Part shown: positions 44,484-53,358 of the stretch, in pieces
Layout: each line of letters starts with the position of its first letter
Numbering within the stretch: the first letter of the stretch is position 1
DNA from: Clostridium sp.
GTDB taxonomy: Bacteria > Bacillota > Clostridia > Clostridiales > Clostridiaceae
Assembly (NCBI RefSeq): GCF_018372875.1
Contig: NZ_JAHAIF010000004.1
Span: forward strand, 1 to 64,000
DNA: 64,000 bases
Reading direction: 5' to 3'
Program-made: the position numbers and the translations under genes
Notes under the pieces: model-generated
What the model was told of the DNA's origin: nothing
The model's database searches: none
The model's input: the letters and a program-made list of their open reading frames with translations, nothing else

Positions 44484-45080
44484 CTATCTTCTCTTATCTT
44501 TAAAATATCTAACCTTATCTTCTTCATTTATCTCTCTAAGAACTCTACAAGGATTTCCTACAGCAACAACTCCTGATGGAATGTCTTTTGTAACTACACT
44601 TCCTGAACCAATTACAGTGTTCTTTCCAATTGTTACTCCAGGATTAATTATTACTCCTGCTCCTATCCATACATTATCCTCTATATTTATAGGAAATGCA
44701 TACATATCTCCTTCACTTCTCCAATCAGGGTCAACAGGATGACCAACTGTAATTAAAGTAACTCTTGGACCAAATAAAACATGATTTCCAATATTTATTG
44801 GAGCTGTATCTAAAAAAATGCAATCAAAATTCACAAAACAACTATTTCCAAAAGAAATATTCTTACCATACTCACAATTAAATGGTGGTAATATATGTAC
44901 GTCCCCACTCTCTTTAAATAGCTGCTTTAACATAGGTTCGTTTCTTCCAACATTTAAAGCATTTCTTGCATTAAACTCATAAAGTATATTACGTGCATTG
45001 CACATATCTTTATACAACTCTGGATCTCCAGGTCTAAATAGTTCACCATCTCTTATACAATCTTTTACACTTTTACCCAT
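44484..45080 (-). CDS. Maltose O-acetyltransferase-like hexapeptide transferase
   Basis: A 198-aa left-handed beta-helix acetyltransferase of the Maa/LacA/NodL group. The N-terminal Mac domain (YKDMCNARNILYEFN) is followed by hexapeptide turns (INIGNHVLFGPRVTLIT, VWIGAGVIINPGVTIG) and the catalytic His in TVGHPVD. It transfers acetyl from acetyl-CoA to a sugar hydroxyl. The ATG at 45080 with GAGGT 7 nt upstream is chosen over a GTG at 45089. Monocistronic; the sugar cannot be named. Confidence 0.88.
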   Translation of the reverse strand: MGKSVKDCIRDGELFRPGDPELYKDMCNARNILYEFNARNALNVGRNEPMLKQLFKESGDVHILPPFNCEYGKNISFGNSCFVNFDCIFLDTAPINIGNHVLFGPRVTLITVGHPVDPDWRSEGDMYAFPINIEDNVWIGAGVIINPGVTIGKNTVIGSGSVVTKDIPSGVVAVGNPCRVLREINEEDKVRYFKDKRR

Positions 45081-45249
45081 ATTAATCACCTCTAAACATT
45101 AATAACCCTAATTACATTAAAACACTTTTCTGTATACCTTTCCACTATTATCTATATAAATAAAGAAAGAATATTGGTAAATTTGTAATACTTTTTAAAT
45201 ATTATAACAGTTTTCTACACCAATTATACTAATAACGCAAATATTTACA

Positions 45250-45294
45250 CAAAAACAAATAGCTAATGCAAGGTATTAATATTTGCATTAGCTA
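45250..45294 (-). terminator. Terminator of the hydrogenase-maturation operon
   Basis: Perfect 12-bp arms TAGCTAATGCAA and TTGCATTAGCTA just after the hydF stop, followed by TTTGTTTTTGTG on the minus strand. Confidence 0.85.
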
Positions 45295-45302
45295 CTCCTT
45301 TA

Positions 45303-46490
45303 TTAATTAAAAATCACTTTGCTTCTTTCTAAGGTATTAGTAAGAAACGAAAGTAAAACCCCATAATTAGTAATATATACTTTTCTTTCTTTACATAAAT
45401 TAATTCTATTTAAGATTGTCTTCCTATTAACCATGCACCCACCACAGTGTATTATTAACTTATAATCCCCTATATCCTCTGCAAAATCATATCCTATTTT
45501 AAATTCAAAATTTAATTTACCACCTACATACTTTTCTAATAGTGTTGGAATTTTTACTCTTCCTATGTCTTCATGGGAGACATTATGGCTACAACTTTCT
45601 GAAATAAGAACTTTATCACCTGGTTTAAGATTTCTTACTCCCCATACTCCATTTATAAATTCATTTATATCTCCTTTTTGCCTTGCAAAAAGCATAGAAA
45701 AACTTGTAAGCATTATTTCTTTAGGAACAATTTCATTAACAAGCTTAAACGCTTGAGAATCTGTTACAACTAAATCAACGTCTTTTATCTCCTCTAATGC
45801 CTCTTTTAGTTCTGTATCTCTTACAACATAACTCTTTATACCATGATCTAAGCAATCTCTTATACATTGAACTTGTGGAAGTATTAACCTTCCCTTCGGT
45901 GCTTCTGAATCTATAGGAACAACTAAAATAACCTTTGAACCATATGGTAGTAAGTCCCCTATCAAAGGTAATTCTTCCTCTTCTCTTTCTATTAGTTCAA
46001 TAAGCTTTTCTTTAACTTCTTCTATATCACTATCATATTTAGTAGATATAAATATTGCATTTTCACAATCTTCTTTCATCTCTTTTATCTCATTATTTTC
46101 TAGCATATCTACTTTATTTATTACAAGTAAGTAAGGGATATTGTATTTCTTAAACTCTTTTTTCATTTTATTAAATGAGGATAAATCTTTATCCTTCCCA
46201 TCAATAATGTAAAGAGCAATATCTGTCCTTTTTAGTAAATCTAAGGTTTTATTTACTCTTAAATCCCCAAGAGCAGTATTATCTTCAAGACCAGCTGTAT
46301 CAATATATAAAACTGGTCCTACTGGAATAAGCTCTACACCTTTACTAACTGGATCTGTTGTGGTTCCTTCTCTTTCAGATACTATTGAGATATTAGAGTT
46401 ACAAAGTCTATTAAAAAGAGAGGACTTTCCAGAATTAGTTTTTCCATATAGAACTACGTGCTTTCTATTCCCTCTAGGCGTATTGTTCAT
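45303..46490 (-). CDS. hydF: [FeFe]-hydrogenase maturation GTPase HydF
   Basis: A 395-aa protein. The GTPase part has GKTNSGKSS (residues 16-24), Thr in GTTTDP, DTAG (64-67) and NKVD. The C-terminal cluster domain carries CSHN...HCGGC, the CxH-x(n)-HCxxC set that binds the 4Fe-4S cluster on which the 2Fe subcluster is assembled. HydF is the scaffold that hands the precursor to HydA. It is the last gene of the operon, 8 nt after hydG. Confidence 0.95.
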   Translation of the reverse strand: MNNTPRGNRKHVVLYGKTNSGKSSLFNRLCNSNISIVSEREGTTTDPVSKGVELIPVGPVLYIDTAGLEDNTALGDLRVNKTLDLLKRTDIALYIIDGKDKDLSSFNKMKKEFKKYNIPYLLVINKVDMLENNEIKEMKEDCENAIFISTKYDSDIEEVKEKLIELIEREEEELPLIGDLLPYGSKVILVVPIDSEAPKGRLILPQVQCIRDCLDHGIKSYVVRDTELKEALEEIKDVDLVVTDSQAFKLVNEIVPKEIMLTSFSMLFARQKGDINEFINGVWGVRNLKPGDKVLISESCSHNVSHEDIGRVKIPTLLEKYVGGKLNFEFKIGYDFAEDIGDYKLIIHCGGCMVNRKTILNRINLCKERKVYITNYGVLLSFLTNTLERSKVIFN

Positions 46491-46498
46491 AGTTCCTC

Positions 46499-47875
46499 CT
46501 AAATATACAGATCTCTTTCACCATTTTTTAATCTATCTATATTTCTTATAACAAAATCTCTAGTCTCTTTTTTATTTATTTTTTCTGCTTCTCTTCTTAC
46601 TAGAGCTTCTGCTTTATTCTTAAATTCTTCATCACCATAATCTAATGCATATTCCATTAAGGTAGATAATGCATTAGGTTCACAGCAATATTGAATTTCC
46701 CCTGATTTTGCAAGTTCCATAAACCTATCACCAGTTCTTCCTCTTCTATAGCAAGCTGTACAATAGCTTGGAATATAGCCATCATCTATTAATTCCTTTA
46801 ATATTTCCAAAGGACTTCTTTCATCTGAAAGCTTAAATTGTGTAATTTCTTTTTCTTCTTCTCTTTCCTTATAACCGCCAACTCCTGTACTTGAACCTGC
46901 GCTCATTTGTGATATACCATGCTTTAATAAATCTCTTCTCATTTCAGCATCTTCTCTTGTAGATATAATCATTCCTGTAAAAGGTACTGCAATTCTAATT
47001 ATTGCAACTATCTTCTTAAAGGTTTCATCATCCACTAAATGAGGGAAATTTTCTAATGACACACCTTCTGCCGGTCTAAGTCTAGGAACTGATATAGTAT
47101 GAAATCCTACACCATACTTTTCTTCTAGGTGTTCATTGTGAATCATAAGCCCAAGAACCTCAAATTTAGGATCAGCTAATCCAAATAAAACTCCTGCCCC
47201 TACATCATCTACTCCACCTTCCATTGCTCTATCAAAAGCTGTTAAATGATACTCATAATTACTTTTTAAGCAATTTGGATGTACTTTTTCATAAGTAGGT
47301 TTATGATAAGTTTCTTGGAATAGAATATAAGTTCCAATACCTGCTTCCTTAAGCATTTTATACTCTTCAACTGTAGTGGCTGCAATATTAACATTTACTC
47401 TTCTGATTTCCCCATTATCCCTTTGTGTATTATAAATAGTTTTCAAGGTTTCTAAAACATATTCAATAGGAGCATTTACTGGATCTTCCCCAAGTTCTAA
47501 TGCTAACCTCTTATGTCCCATTTTTTCAAGAATTCTTACTTCCTGTGCCACTTCTTCTTGAGTAAGTTTTCTTCTTTTAAAGCTATTACATCTATGATAT
47601 CCGCAATAAATGCAGTTATTTACACAATAATCACTTACATAAAGTGGAGCAAACATAACTATTCTTTTTCCGTATATATCTTTTTTGATTTGTCCAGCTA
47701 TTTCATACATTTCTTCTATTTGTTCTTTATCTTTAATTTGAAGTAGGAGGGCTATGTCCCTATGCTTTAAACCTTCTTTTCTTTTAGCCTTTTCTAGCAC
47801 CTCTTGTATTTGTTCTTTTGTAGCATTTTTCGATTCATCTAGAAGTCTTTCAATGTAGTCCTTATTTATAAACAT
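46499..47875 (-). CDS. hydG: [FeFe]-hydrogenase H-cluster maturase HydG (radical SAM)
   Basis: A 458-aa radical SAM tyrosine lyase with Cys84/Cys88/Cys91 (CVNNCIYC) and the C-terminal cluster motif CTACYRRGRTGDRFM...YCCEPNA. It splits tyrosine into p-cresol, CO and cyanide for the H-cluster. Residues around GAGVLFGLAD and RLRPAEG fit the HydG/ThiH family, and the C-terminal domain distinguishes it from ThiH. GGAGGAAAAATT precedes the ATG; it overlaps hydE by 10 nt. Confidence 0.95.
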   Translation of the reverse strand: MFINKDYIERLLDESKNATKEQIQEVLEKAKRKEGLKHRDIALLLQIKDKEQIEEMYEIAGQIKKDIYGKRIVMFAPLYVSDYCVNNCIYCGYHRCNSFKRRKLTQEEVAQEVRILEKMGHKRLALELGEDPVNAPIEYVLETLKTIYNTQRDNGEIRRVNVNIAATTVEEYKMLKEAGIGTYILFQETYHKPTYEKVHPNCLKSNYEYHLTAFDRAMEGGVDDVGAGVLFGLADPKFEVLGLMIHNEHLEEKYGVGFHTISVPRLRPAEGVSLENFPHLVDDETFKKIVAIIRIAVPFTGMIISTREDAEMRRDLLKHGISQMSAGSSTGVGGYKEREEEKEITQFKLSDERSPLEILKELIDDGYIPSYCTACYRRGRTGDRFMELAKSGEIQYCCEPNALSTLMEYALDYGDEEFKNKAEALVRREAEKINKKETRDFVIRNIDRLKNGERDLYI

Positions 47876-48933
47876 AATTTTTCCTCCTTAACCCATTGAA
47901 TATTATCTCCACGACCAATCTCAACCTGAAATCCTGCTCTATTAATTCTCCCTTCAATGCACCTTCTACATTCTGCAGCTTCATCTCCAGTACAAATCTT
48001 ACCATCATAAAGAGAATACTTGTCCCTAACATCTGTTGGAGAAAGATTAGGCATTACTACATTTGCTCCTGCCTTAATTCCAAGTTCTCTTCCTATTGGA
48101 TTTATACTTCCTAATGCAGTTGTTGCAGGTAATAAAACATTTGGTAGAAGTAATCTAACTATGGCCAAAATAGTTATTGTATCTTCTAAGGTACCACCCT
48201 TTTCATCCTTTAAACTGGTATCTTTATGAGGTATAAAAGGTCCTATTCCACACATTTCTGGTGTTAGCTCTTTTACATAAAGTAAATCATTTACTAAATC
48301 TTCTGTAGTTTGGTTTGGTAATCCTACCATGAAACCTGCCCCTATTTGATATCCTATTTTCCTAAGATTTAATAAACACTCTCTTCTATTTTCAAAACTC
48401 GCTCCTGGATGTAATTTTTCATATAGTTCTTTAGTTGCAGTTTCATGTCTTAAAAGATATCTATCTGCACCTGCTTTAAACATTCTTTCATAAGATTCAT
48501 AACTTCTTTCACCTAAAGAAAGAGTAATTGCATTATTGGGGAATCTTTCTTTAATCTTAGTTATTATTTCAACCATTATATCATCTGTAAAATAATCATC
48601 TTCCCCACCTTGAAGAACATATGTTTTATAACCAAGCTTGTCCCCTATTTCTGCACATAATAATATTTCCTCTACAGAAAGCCTATATCTATCAGCTTCT
48701 TTATTCCCTCTTCTAATTCCGCAATACTCACAATTTCTTTTACAGTAATTAGTAAACTCAATAAGGCCTCTCATATAAACCTTATCTCCGTATGCTTTCA
48801 TTCTAGTATCATGAGCCTTATCTATTAGATAATACTTAGACTCTTCATCTAGATTATCTAATAGATAAATAAGCTCTTCCCTAGAGGCATTGTTTTCATT
48901 GTATAACTTATCAATAATGTCTCTAATATTCAC
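47866..48933 (-). CDS. hydE: [FeFe]-hydrogenase H-cluster maturase HydE (radical SAM)
   Basis: A 355-aa radical SAM enzyme with Cys64/Cys68/Cys71 (CKRNCEYCGIRRGN). LQGGEDDYFTDD and HETATKELYEKLHPG are HydE/BioB-like motifs. HydE processes the HydG iron-CO-CN product in H-cluster assembly. The start is GTG at 48933 with AAAGGAG 7 nt upstream; the open TTG at 48954 lacks one. The gap to the TM1266-like gene is 1 nt. The hydA hydrogenase gene is not in this window. Confidence 0.93.
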   Translation of the reverse strand: MNIRDIIDKLYNENNASREELIYLLDNLDEESKYYLIDKAHDTRMKAYGDKVYMRGLIEFTNYCKRNCEYCGIRRGNKEADRYRLSVEEILLCAEIGDKLGYKTYVLQGGEDDYFTDDIMVEIITKIKERFPNNAITLSLGERSYESYERMFKAGADRYLLRHETATKELYEKLHPGASFENRRECLLNLRKIGYQIGAGFMVGLPNQTTEDLVNDLLYVKELTPEMCGIGPFIPHKDTSLKDEKGGTLEDTITILAIVRLLLPNVLLPATTALGSINPIGRELGIKAGANVVMPNLSPTDVRDKYSLYDGKICTGDEAAECRRCIEGRINRAGFQVEIGRGDNIQWVKEEKLCL

Positions 48934-48934
48934 T

Positions 48935-49183
48935 TTAAATCTCCTTTTTAGCAATTGCTGTTTTTACAGTAACTCCTGAAATGTTACCAAGCTTTCCTGT
49001 TAAAGTATTTATATCATCAACCTCTCCAACAACTGTTAAAGATATTACTGATATTTCACCTTCAAATGGAATGCCCATTCTCCCCTTCATGCTTCCTCTA
49101 AATGATGCTACAACATCATTAAATTCACTTTGACATTCTCTTGGGTTCTCTAAAATACATCCAATTACAGCTATTCTCGCCAT
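48935..49183 (-). CDS. TM1266-family iron-only hydrogenase system regulator
   Basis: An 82-aa ACT-like ferredoxin-fold protein (MARIAVIGCILENPRE, with GEISVISLTVVGEVDDINTLTGKLG) of the TM1266 family, which is encoded beside HydE/F/G in many anaerobes and is predicted to regulate hydrogenase production. No DNA-binding segment is visible, so its mechanism is unclear. AGGAGGTATAAAA precedes the ATG. It is the first gene of the operon behind the long leader. Confidence 0.88.
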   Translation of the reverse strand: MARIAVIGCILENPRECQSEFNDVVASFRGSMKGRMGIPFEGEISVISLTVVGEVDDINTLTGKLGNISGVTVKTAIAKKEI

Positions 49184-49371
49184 TTTTATACCTCCTATAA
49201 TGCAAAAGAGGTCTCTTTAATAGAGACCTCTAAAAATTTACGCAAAATAAACCTAGCAAAGCTAAGTAAGTATTATAATAATTTTGGCCTCTTTCAGATT
49301 AGATTGCTCTTTTCTGTTAGATATTATTCAAAATTTCAACTCACCTAAAAGATTTCTCTCTTAACTAAGTT
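49184..49371 (-). promoter_or_regulatory. 188-nt leader of the hydrogenase-maturation operon, candidate attenuator
   Basis: An extended -10 TGTTATAAT (TATAAT at 49378-49383, minus strand) would start transcription near 49371, leaving a 188-nt untranslated leader. It contains several short hairpins, CTTAGC/GCTAGG-like pairing near 49255-49275, and a strong terminator-like hairpin (49203-49231) placed 12 nt before the AGGAGG site. This is the architecture of an attenuator or riboswitch; I cannot match it to a known class. Confidence 0.5.
49203..49231 (-). terminator. Terminator-like hairpin in the hyd leader
   Basis: Perfect 10-bp arms AGAGGTCTCT and AGAGACCTCT around a 5-nt loop, followed on the minus strand by TTTTGC and then by the ribosome site of the operon's first gene. 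No gene lies upstream on that strand for it to end. Confidence 0.7.
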
Positions 49372-49460
49372 GTTAATATTATAACATACTTAATTTTACT
49401 TATAAATATGAATTAGATTTTTATCTATAGGAAAATATAATCTTGTAAGGAGTGATTAAT

Positions 49461-49625
49461 TTGAGTAAAAATGATTATAGCATTAATTCAATAAAAAACA
49501 AACTAAACTCTATAGAAACCTGTTTAACAGAAGTACATTCAAAAGCTACTGACGAAAATAAAGAAAAAATAGAACAAGCAATGGATTCAGTAATAAAAGC
49601 TTCTGATAATCTTTCTAATCTATAA
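49461..49625 (+). CDS. 54-aa helical small protein
   Basis: A TTG start at 49461 with AAGGAG 8 nt upstream encodes SKNDYSINSIKNKLNSIET then a single Cys20, ending SVIKASDNLSNL. The product is a short hydrophilic two-helix protein, reminiscent of spore or regulatory miniproteins; I do not recognise it. Hairpin repeat copy 4 begins at its stop codon, as copy 2 does at the ABC exporter stop. Confidence 0.6.
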   Translation: MSKNDYSINSIKNKLNSIETCLTEVHSKATDENKEKIEQAMDSVIKASDNLSNL

Positions 49626-49723
49626 AAGAAAGAGTAGATTGTATATTTATTTTGCTATTCTAGCCACAAGCTCCAAGTCACGCAAAACAAATATCCACTC
49701 CATTCATGCTAAATGTAAGGAAA
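49624..49723 (+). repeat. Dispersed hairpin repeat, copy 4
   Basis: The most divergent full copy: TATATTTATTTTGC pairs with GCAAAACAAATATCC, and the central CCACAAGCTCCAAGTCAC is conserved. Its outer arm bases differ from the other copies but still mostly pair. It begins in the stop codon of the 54-aa gene and ends next to the terminator at 49721. Confidence 0.8.
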
Positions 49724-49754
49724 AAAGAGAGAAATTGCAATTGCAATTTCTCTC
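49721..49754 (-). terminator. Terminator of the Nat-type ABC operon
   Basis: Perfect 12-bp arms GAGAGAAATTGC and GCAATTTCTCTC, then TTTTTTCC on the minus strand. Confidence 0.88.
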
Positions 49755-49782
49755 CTAATCCTTGTTATCTATATTATCTTAA

Positions 49783-51033
49783 TTATCCATCTTTTCTTAA
49801 TGACTTCAAGGCATTTGTAAGTTTTACTGGATTACCATATCTTAATGTTCCCATTCTGTAAATCTTAGCACCTAAAACTCCAACAAATCCTGTTGAAACA
49901 GCTAATATTACTAATGAAATTACTACTTCTATAGTTTTAACACTTCCCATTGCAACTCTTACAAACATAGCCATACAAGAACTAAAAGGTACATATGATA
50001 ATATGTTCATAAGCATTGACTCTGGATTATTTAATCCAAACATTACAGCCATAAAAACAACTACAAATATCATTGTAACAGGAGATGCACTTTTACCAAT
50101 ATCCTCTGTCTTGGAAACTAAAGCTCCTAATGAACCGAATATAAATGCGTAGAATAGATATCCAAGTAATCCGAATATAGCAAATGTAGCTAGAGTTTCA
50201 CCTGAAATATTGAATATGAAATCAAGCTTTCCTCCCCATGCTGCACTATTAAATTTATAAGTTACTAAAGCAGAAGCTAATATTACACCTACTTGTGCCA
50301 AACTTGCAATTGTAGCAGCTATTACCTTACCAAAAATTAATGCATTACTACTTGTACTAGTTACTAGTATTTCCATAGCTCTATTACTCTTTTCAGTTGT
50401 AACAGATACAGCTATTAATTGACCATAGTAAATAATCATAAAATATAAAACAAATATTAATCCATAAGTATAAGCAAAGTTACTTACTGTATCCTTACCT
50501 AGCAATTCAACCTCTGAATTTATTTGAGTATTATATAAAGCATCTATTTCATTAACATCTATACCTTTATTGCTGAAATAACTTTCTCTATTTAATCTAG
50601 ATAAATATGAATCAAACATCTGTTGATTTCCATCACTAAAGCTACTATTTTGAACTATATATTTATAGCTTGTTGGTGAATTTAATATAAATCCTGCCTC
50701 AGCTTCCTCATTATTTACAGCATCCTTTACCTCTTGCTCATTTGTAGCAACCTTCCAACTTGAACCAATAAATACATTTTCTAGTCCTTTAACATCTTTA
50801 ATTATATTTTCTTTATCAAAGATTATAAAGTTTTTCTTTTCTTCATCACTAACAGATTCACTTGATTCCGCCTTTTTGTCATTACCACCAAATAAACCTG
50901 ACATATCAAAAAATGATGGTAAACTTAATCCAACTATTAAAACTACTGCAATTATTCCTGTTGTTATAAGATATCCTTTATTCTTGAAATAATTAGTTAA
51001 TTCAAATCTTAGTACAGATAAAAATCCCTTCAT
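49783..51033 (-). CDS. ABC-2 type permease, NatB/YhaP-like
   Basis: A 416-aa permease: one N-terminal helix (residues 20-40), an extracellular domain of about 140 residues (KKNFIIFDKENIIKD...), then five or six helices in the C-terminal half. This is the ABC2_membrane_3 layout of NatB/YhaP exporters, which move Na+ or unknown lipophilic substrates. Its ATG overlaps the ATPase stop in TAATG, so they are co-translated. Confidence 0.86.
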   Translation of the reverse strand: MKGFLSVLRFELTNYFKNKGYLITTGIIAVVLIVGLSLPSFFDMSGLFGGNDKKAESSESVSDEEKKNFIIFDKENIIKDVKGLENVFIGSSWKVATNEQEVKDAVNNEEAEAGFILNSPTSYKYIVQNSSFSDGNQQMFDSYLSRLNRESYFSNKGIDVNEIDALYNTQINSEVELLGKDTVSNFAYTYGLIFVLYFMIIYYGQLIAVSVTTEKSNRAMEILVTSTSSNALIFGKVIAATIASLAQVGVILASALVTYKFNSAAWGGKLDFIFNISGETLATFAIFGLLGYLFYAFIFGSLGALVSKTEDIGKSASPVTMIFVVVFMAVMFGLNNPESMLMNILSYVPFSSCMAMFVRVAMGSVKTIEVVISLVILAVSTGFVGVLGAKIYRMGTLRYGNPVKLTNALKSLRKDG

Positions 51034-51947
51034 TATTCGTCACCTGCCTTAAGTACAAATATATCATTTAAGGATGGTTCATATTCCCCAAACTTTTCTA
51101 CATCAATATCACTTTTTATAATTTCAGACAATAAATCATTTTTACTTCTAGATTCTTTAAGCTCTAAAATTACGAATTCTTTCATAACTTCATCTACTCT
51201 TGTTATATCTCCAAAGTATTCTTCGCACTTTTCTTTTAGTTCTATAGGAGAATAGTTATTCGCACTTAACATAAGCTTATTTTTACCAAAATCCTTCTTT
51301 ATATCTTTAAGATTTCCACTTAATACAACATCACCTTTATTAATAATAGCTATATCTTCGCAAAACTCTTCAACATAATTCATTTGGTGACTTGAGAATA
51401 TTACAAGCTTTCCATCTTCAATAAGATCTGTTACTACATCCTTAAGAGTTTGTGCATTAACTGGATCTAAACCACTAAAAGGTTCGTCTAAGATTACAAT
51501 TTCAGGATTACAAACTAAAGTTTGTGCTAATTGAACCTTTTGTTGATTACCCTTTGAAAGAGTTTCTAATAATCTATTTTCATATTCTTCAATTCCTAAT
51601 CTCTTAAGCCAAAACTTTCCGTTTGCTTTGGCTTCCTTTAACGATATCCCTCTTAAGTTTCCTAAATACATTAACTGATCAATTACTTTTTTCTTAGGAT
51701 ATAAACCTCTTTCTTCTGGTAAGTATCCTATTTGAAAATCTTTAGGATTAAACTTTTTACCATCAATTATGATTTCCCCTTCATTAGCTTTAAAAACATC
51801 CATTAGAATTCTAATTGTTGTTGTTTTACCTGCTCCATTTCTACCAAGCAGCCCTAAAGCTTTTCCACTTGATATAGAAAATGAAATTCCATGAAGTACT
51901 TCTGTTTCACCAAAAGTCTTCTTTATGTTTTTCACTTCTAACTTCAT
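51033..51947 (-). CDS. ABC transporter ATP-binding protein, NatA/YhaQ-like
   Basis: A 304-aa ATPase with Walker A GRNGAGKTT, signature LSKGNQQK, Walker B VILDEPFSGLDP, switch SSHQM and a C-terminal domain of about 90 residues (SRSKNDLLSEIIKSDIDVEKFG) typical of YhaQ/NatA. The ATG at 51947 with GGAGGGG 6 nt upstream is chosen over 52004. It forms an exporter with the next gene. Confidence 0.88.
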   Translation of the reverse strand: MKLEVKNIKKTFGETEVLHGISFSISSGKALGLLGRNGAGKTTTIRILMDVFKANEGEIIIDGKKFNPKDFQIGYLPEERGLYPKKKVIDQLMYLGNLRGISLKEAKANGKFWLKRLGIEEYENRLLETLSKGNQQKVQLAQTLVCNPEIVILDEPFSGLDPVNAQTLKDVVTDLIEDGKLVIFSSHQMNYVEEFCEDIAIINKGDVVLSGNLKDIKKDFGKNKLMLSANNYSPIELKEKCEEYFGDITRVDEVMKEFVILELKESRSKNDLLSEIIKSDIDVEKFGEYEPSLNDIFVLKAGDE

Positions 51948-52144
51948 TCTTTTCCCCTCCAAATTAGTAAATATTACTATAGTAACTTTAAAACCATTAT
52001 ACATTTTATTAATAACCTTGTAAAGAGTTATTATTTACTTTTTAATCAGAATTTTAATGTCACTTCCTTAATTATATTCTACTTTTATTGTGAGGATATG
52101 GAACAACTTAAAGTCACTTTTATCAATTACTTAAGTCACTTTTA

Positions 52145-52182
52145 AGAAAAATGAAAGGATTACTATCTTATAATCCTTTCAT
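52145..52182 (-). terminator. Terminator of the 151-aa protein gene
   Basis: Perfect 12-bp arms ATGAAAGGATTA and TAATCCTTTCAT, overlapping the last codons and stop, then TTTTTCTTAAAAG on the minus strand. Confidence 0.87.
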
Positions 52183-52623
52183 AACATCTAAAAAAGCAGT
52201 AATATGATTAATATTCTTTTCATTTTTAATAACATCACTAACTACATAACTAAAACTATCAAGAACCTTTTGCCTATCTCTATATAATATAGTTGTATTT
52301 GATTCTGAATCATTCATAGCAACTTCAAGACTAACAATACATTGTTTTAAATCCTCACCAAAAATACTTTTGTATGATGTAGAATCATAAATTTCTAATG
52401 CCGCAAATAAGTTTTTTACTACAGAATTATTAATAGTAAGTATCTCTTCATCATTAATATCCTGCTTATTATATACTAAGCTCTTAGATGCATTATCTAA
52501 GTACTCACAAAATTTTTCATCAGCTATCTTTGTAGCATTTTCAATAGACTTCAAATTATAGAAAGATAGTACTAATACTAAAGAAATAGAAATAATACTT
52601 ATCCATTTATACTTTTTATTCAT
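52168..52623 (-). CDS. Membrane-anchored hypothetical protein
   Basis: A 151-aa protein with one N-terminal helix (KWISIISISLVLVLSFYNL) after a basic start, then a helical extracytoplasmic domain with several Asn/Asp-rich loops. There is no lipobox. GGAGGGGGAAA precedes the ATG. Its last codons lie inside the terminator hairpin. It is divergent from a GNAT gene. Not recognised. Confidence 0.7.
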   Translation of the reverse strand: MNKKYKWISIISISLVLVLSFYNLKSIENATKIADEKFCEYLDNASKSLVYNKQDINDEEILTINNSVVKNLFAALEIYDSTSYKSIFGEDLKQCIVSLEVAMNDSESNTTILYRDRQKVLDSFSYVVSDVIKNEKNINHITAFLDVMKGL

Positions 52624-52726
52624 TTTCCCCCTCCTCTCTCCACCCTAATTATACAAAATAACCTATATATTTACTATAAAATTTCTAAATGGTAGAATTA
52701 TATTTATTTAATAGGAGGTAATTACT

Positions 52727-53293
52727 ATGCATCATAAGGTTTTAGTTGGGGAAAAGGTTTATCTTTCTCCAAGAAATAGCGAAGACTATAAACAATATAC
52801 AGAATGGATTAATAACTTAGAAATATCTACTCTTAGCGGTTCTGCTCATATTATAAAAACAGAAATGGAAGAAAAAGAATACTTAGAGTCCAAAACTAAT
52901 GATTATAACTTTGGTATTATTGAAGCAAAGACAGATAAGCTATTAGGGTCAATAAGCTTAGCCAATATTGATCATATAAATAGAACAGCTGAGTTTGGAA
53001 TTTTCATTGGAGATAAAAATTATCACGGTAATGGTTATGGAAGTGAAGCTATAACTTTACTTTTAGACTATGGTTTTAATATACTAAACTTAAATAATAT
53101 TAGGCTAACCACCTTTTCCTATAACAAAAGAGCTATTAGATGCTATGAGAAAGTTGGTTTTAAAATGATAGGTAAAATTAGAGAAGGAAAAATAATTGCT
53201 GGAAAGAAATATGACTTAATTCTTATGGACATGCTTGCCTCTGAATTTAAGTCTTCAAAAATATATTATTATTTAAATAATGATAAAAAATAA
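52727..53293 (+). CDS. GNAT family N-acetyltransferase
   Basis: A 188-aa RimJ/RimL/SpeG-type acetyltransferase. The acetyl-CoA loop NYHGNGYGSEA (around residue 105) and the RCYEKVGF motif near residue 142 are typical. The N-terminal VGEKVYLSPRNSEDY matches the ribosomal-alanine and spermidine acetyltransferase branch. AGGAGGTAATTACT precedes the ATG. Monocistronic; substrate not identifiable. Confidence 0.87.
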   Translation: MHHKVLVGEKVYLSPRNSEDYKQYTEWINNLEISTLSGSAHIIKTEMEEKEYLESKTNDYNFGIIEAKTDKLLGSISLANIDHINRTAEFGIFIGDKNYHGNGYGSEAITLLLDYGFNILNLNNIRLTTFSYNKRAIRCYEKVGFKMIGKIREGKIIAGKKYDLILMDMLASEFKSSKIYYYLNNDKK

Positions 53294-53306
53294 TGTGTTT
53301 TATAAA

Positions 53307-53345
53307 ATTAAAAGAAACTGCTAAATTGCAGTTTCTTTTAATTTT
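53307..53345. terminator. Bidirectional terminator between convergent genes
   Basis: AAAGAAACTGC and GCAGTTTCTTT are perfect arms, with T-runs usable on both strands. Confidence 0.85.
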
Positions 53346-53358
53346 AATATTTACTAAA

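Noticed and set aside
49236..49300. ACGCAAA and AAACCTAGCAAAGCTAAG on the plus strand, resembling parts of a c-di-GMP-I riboswitch
   Set aside because: The motif order is wrong, the G-rich receptor and closing helix are missing, and the plus-strand gene that follows is too far and has its own promoter-like box.
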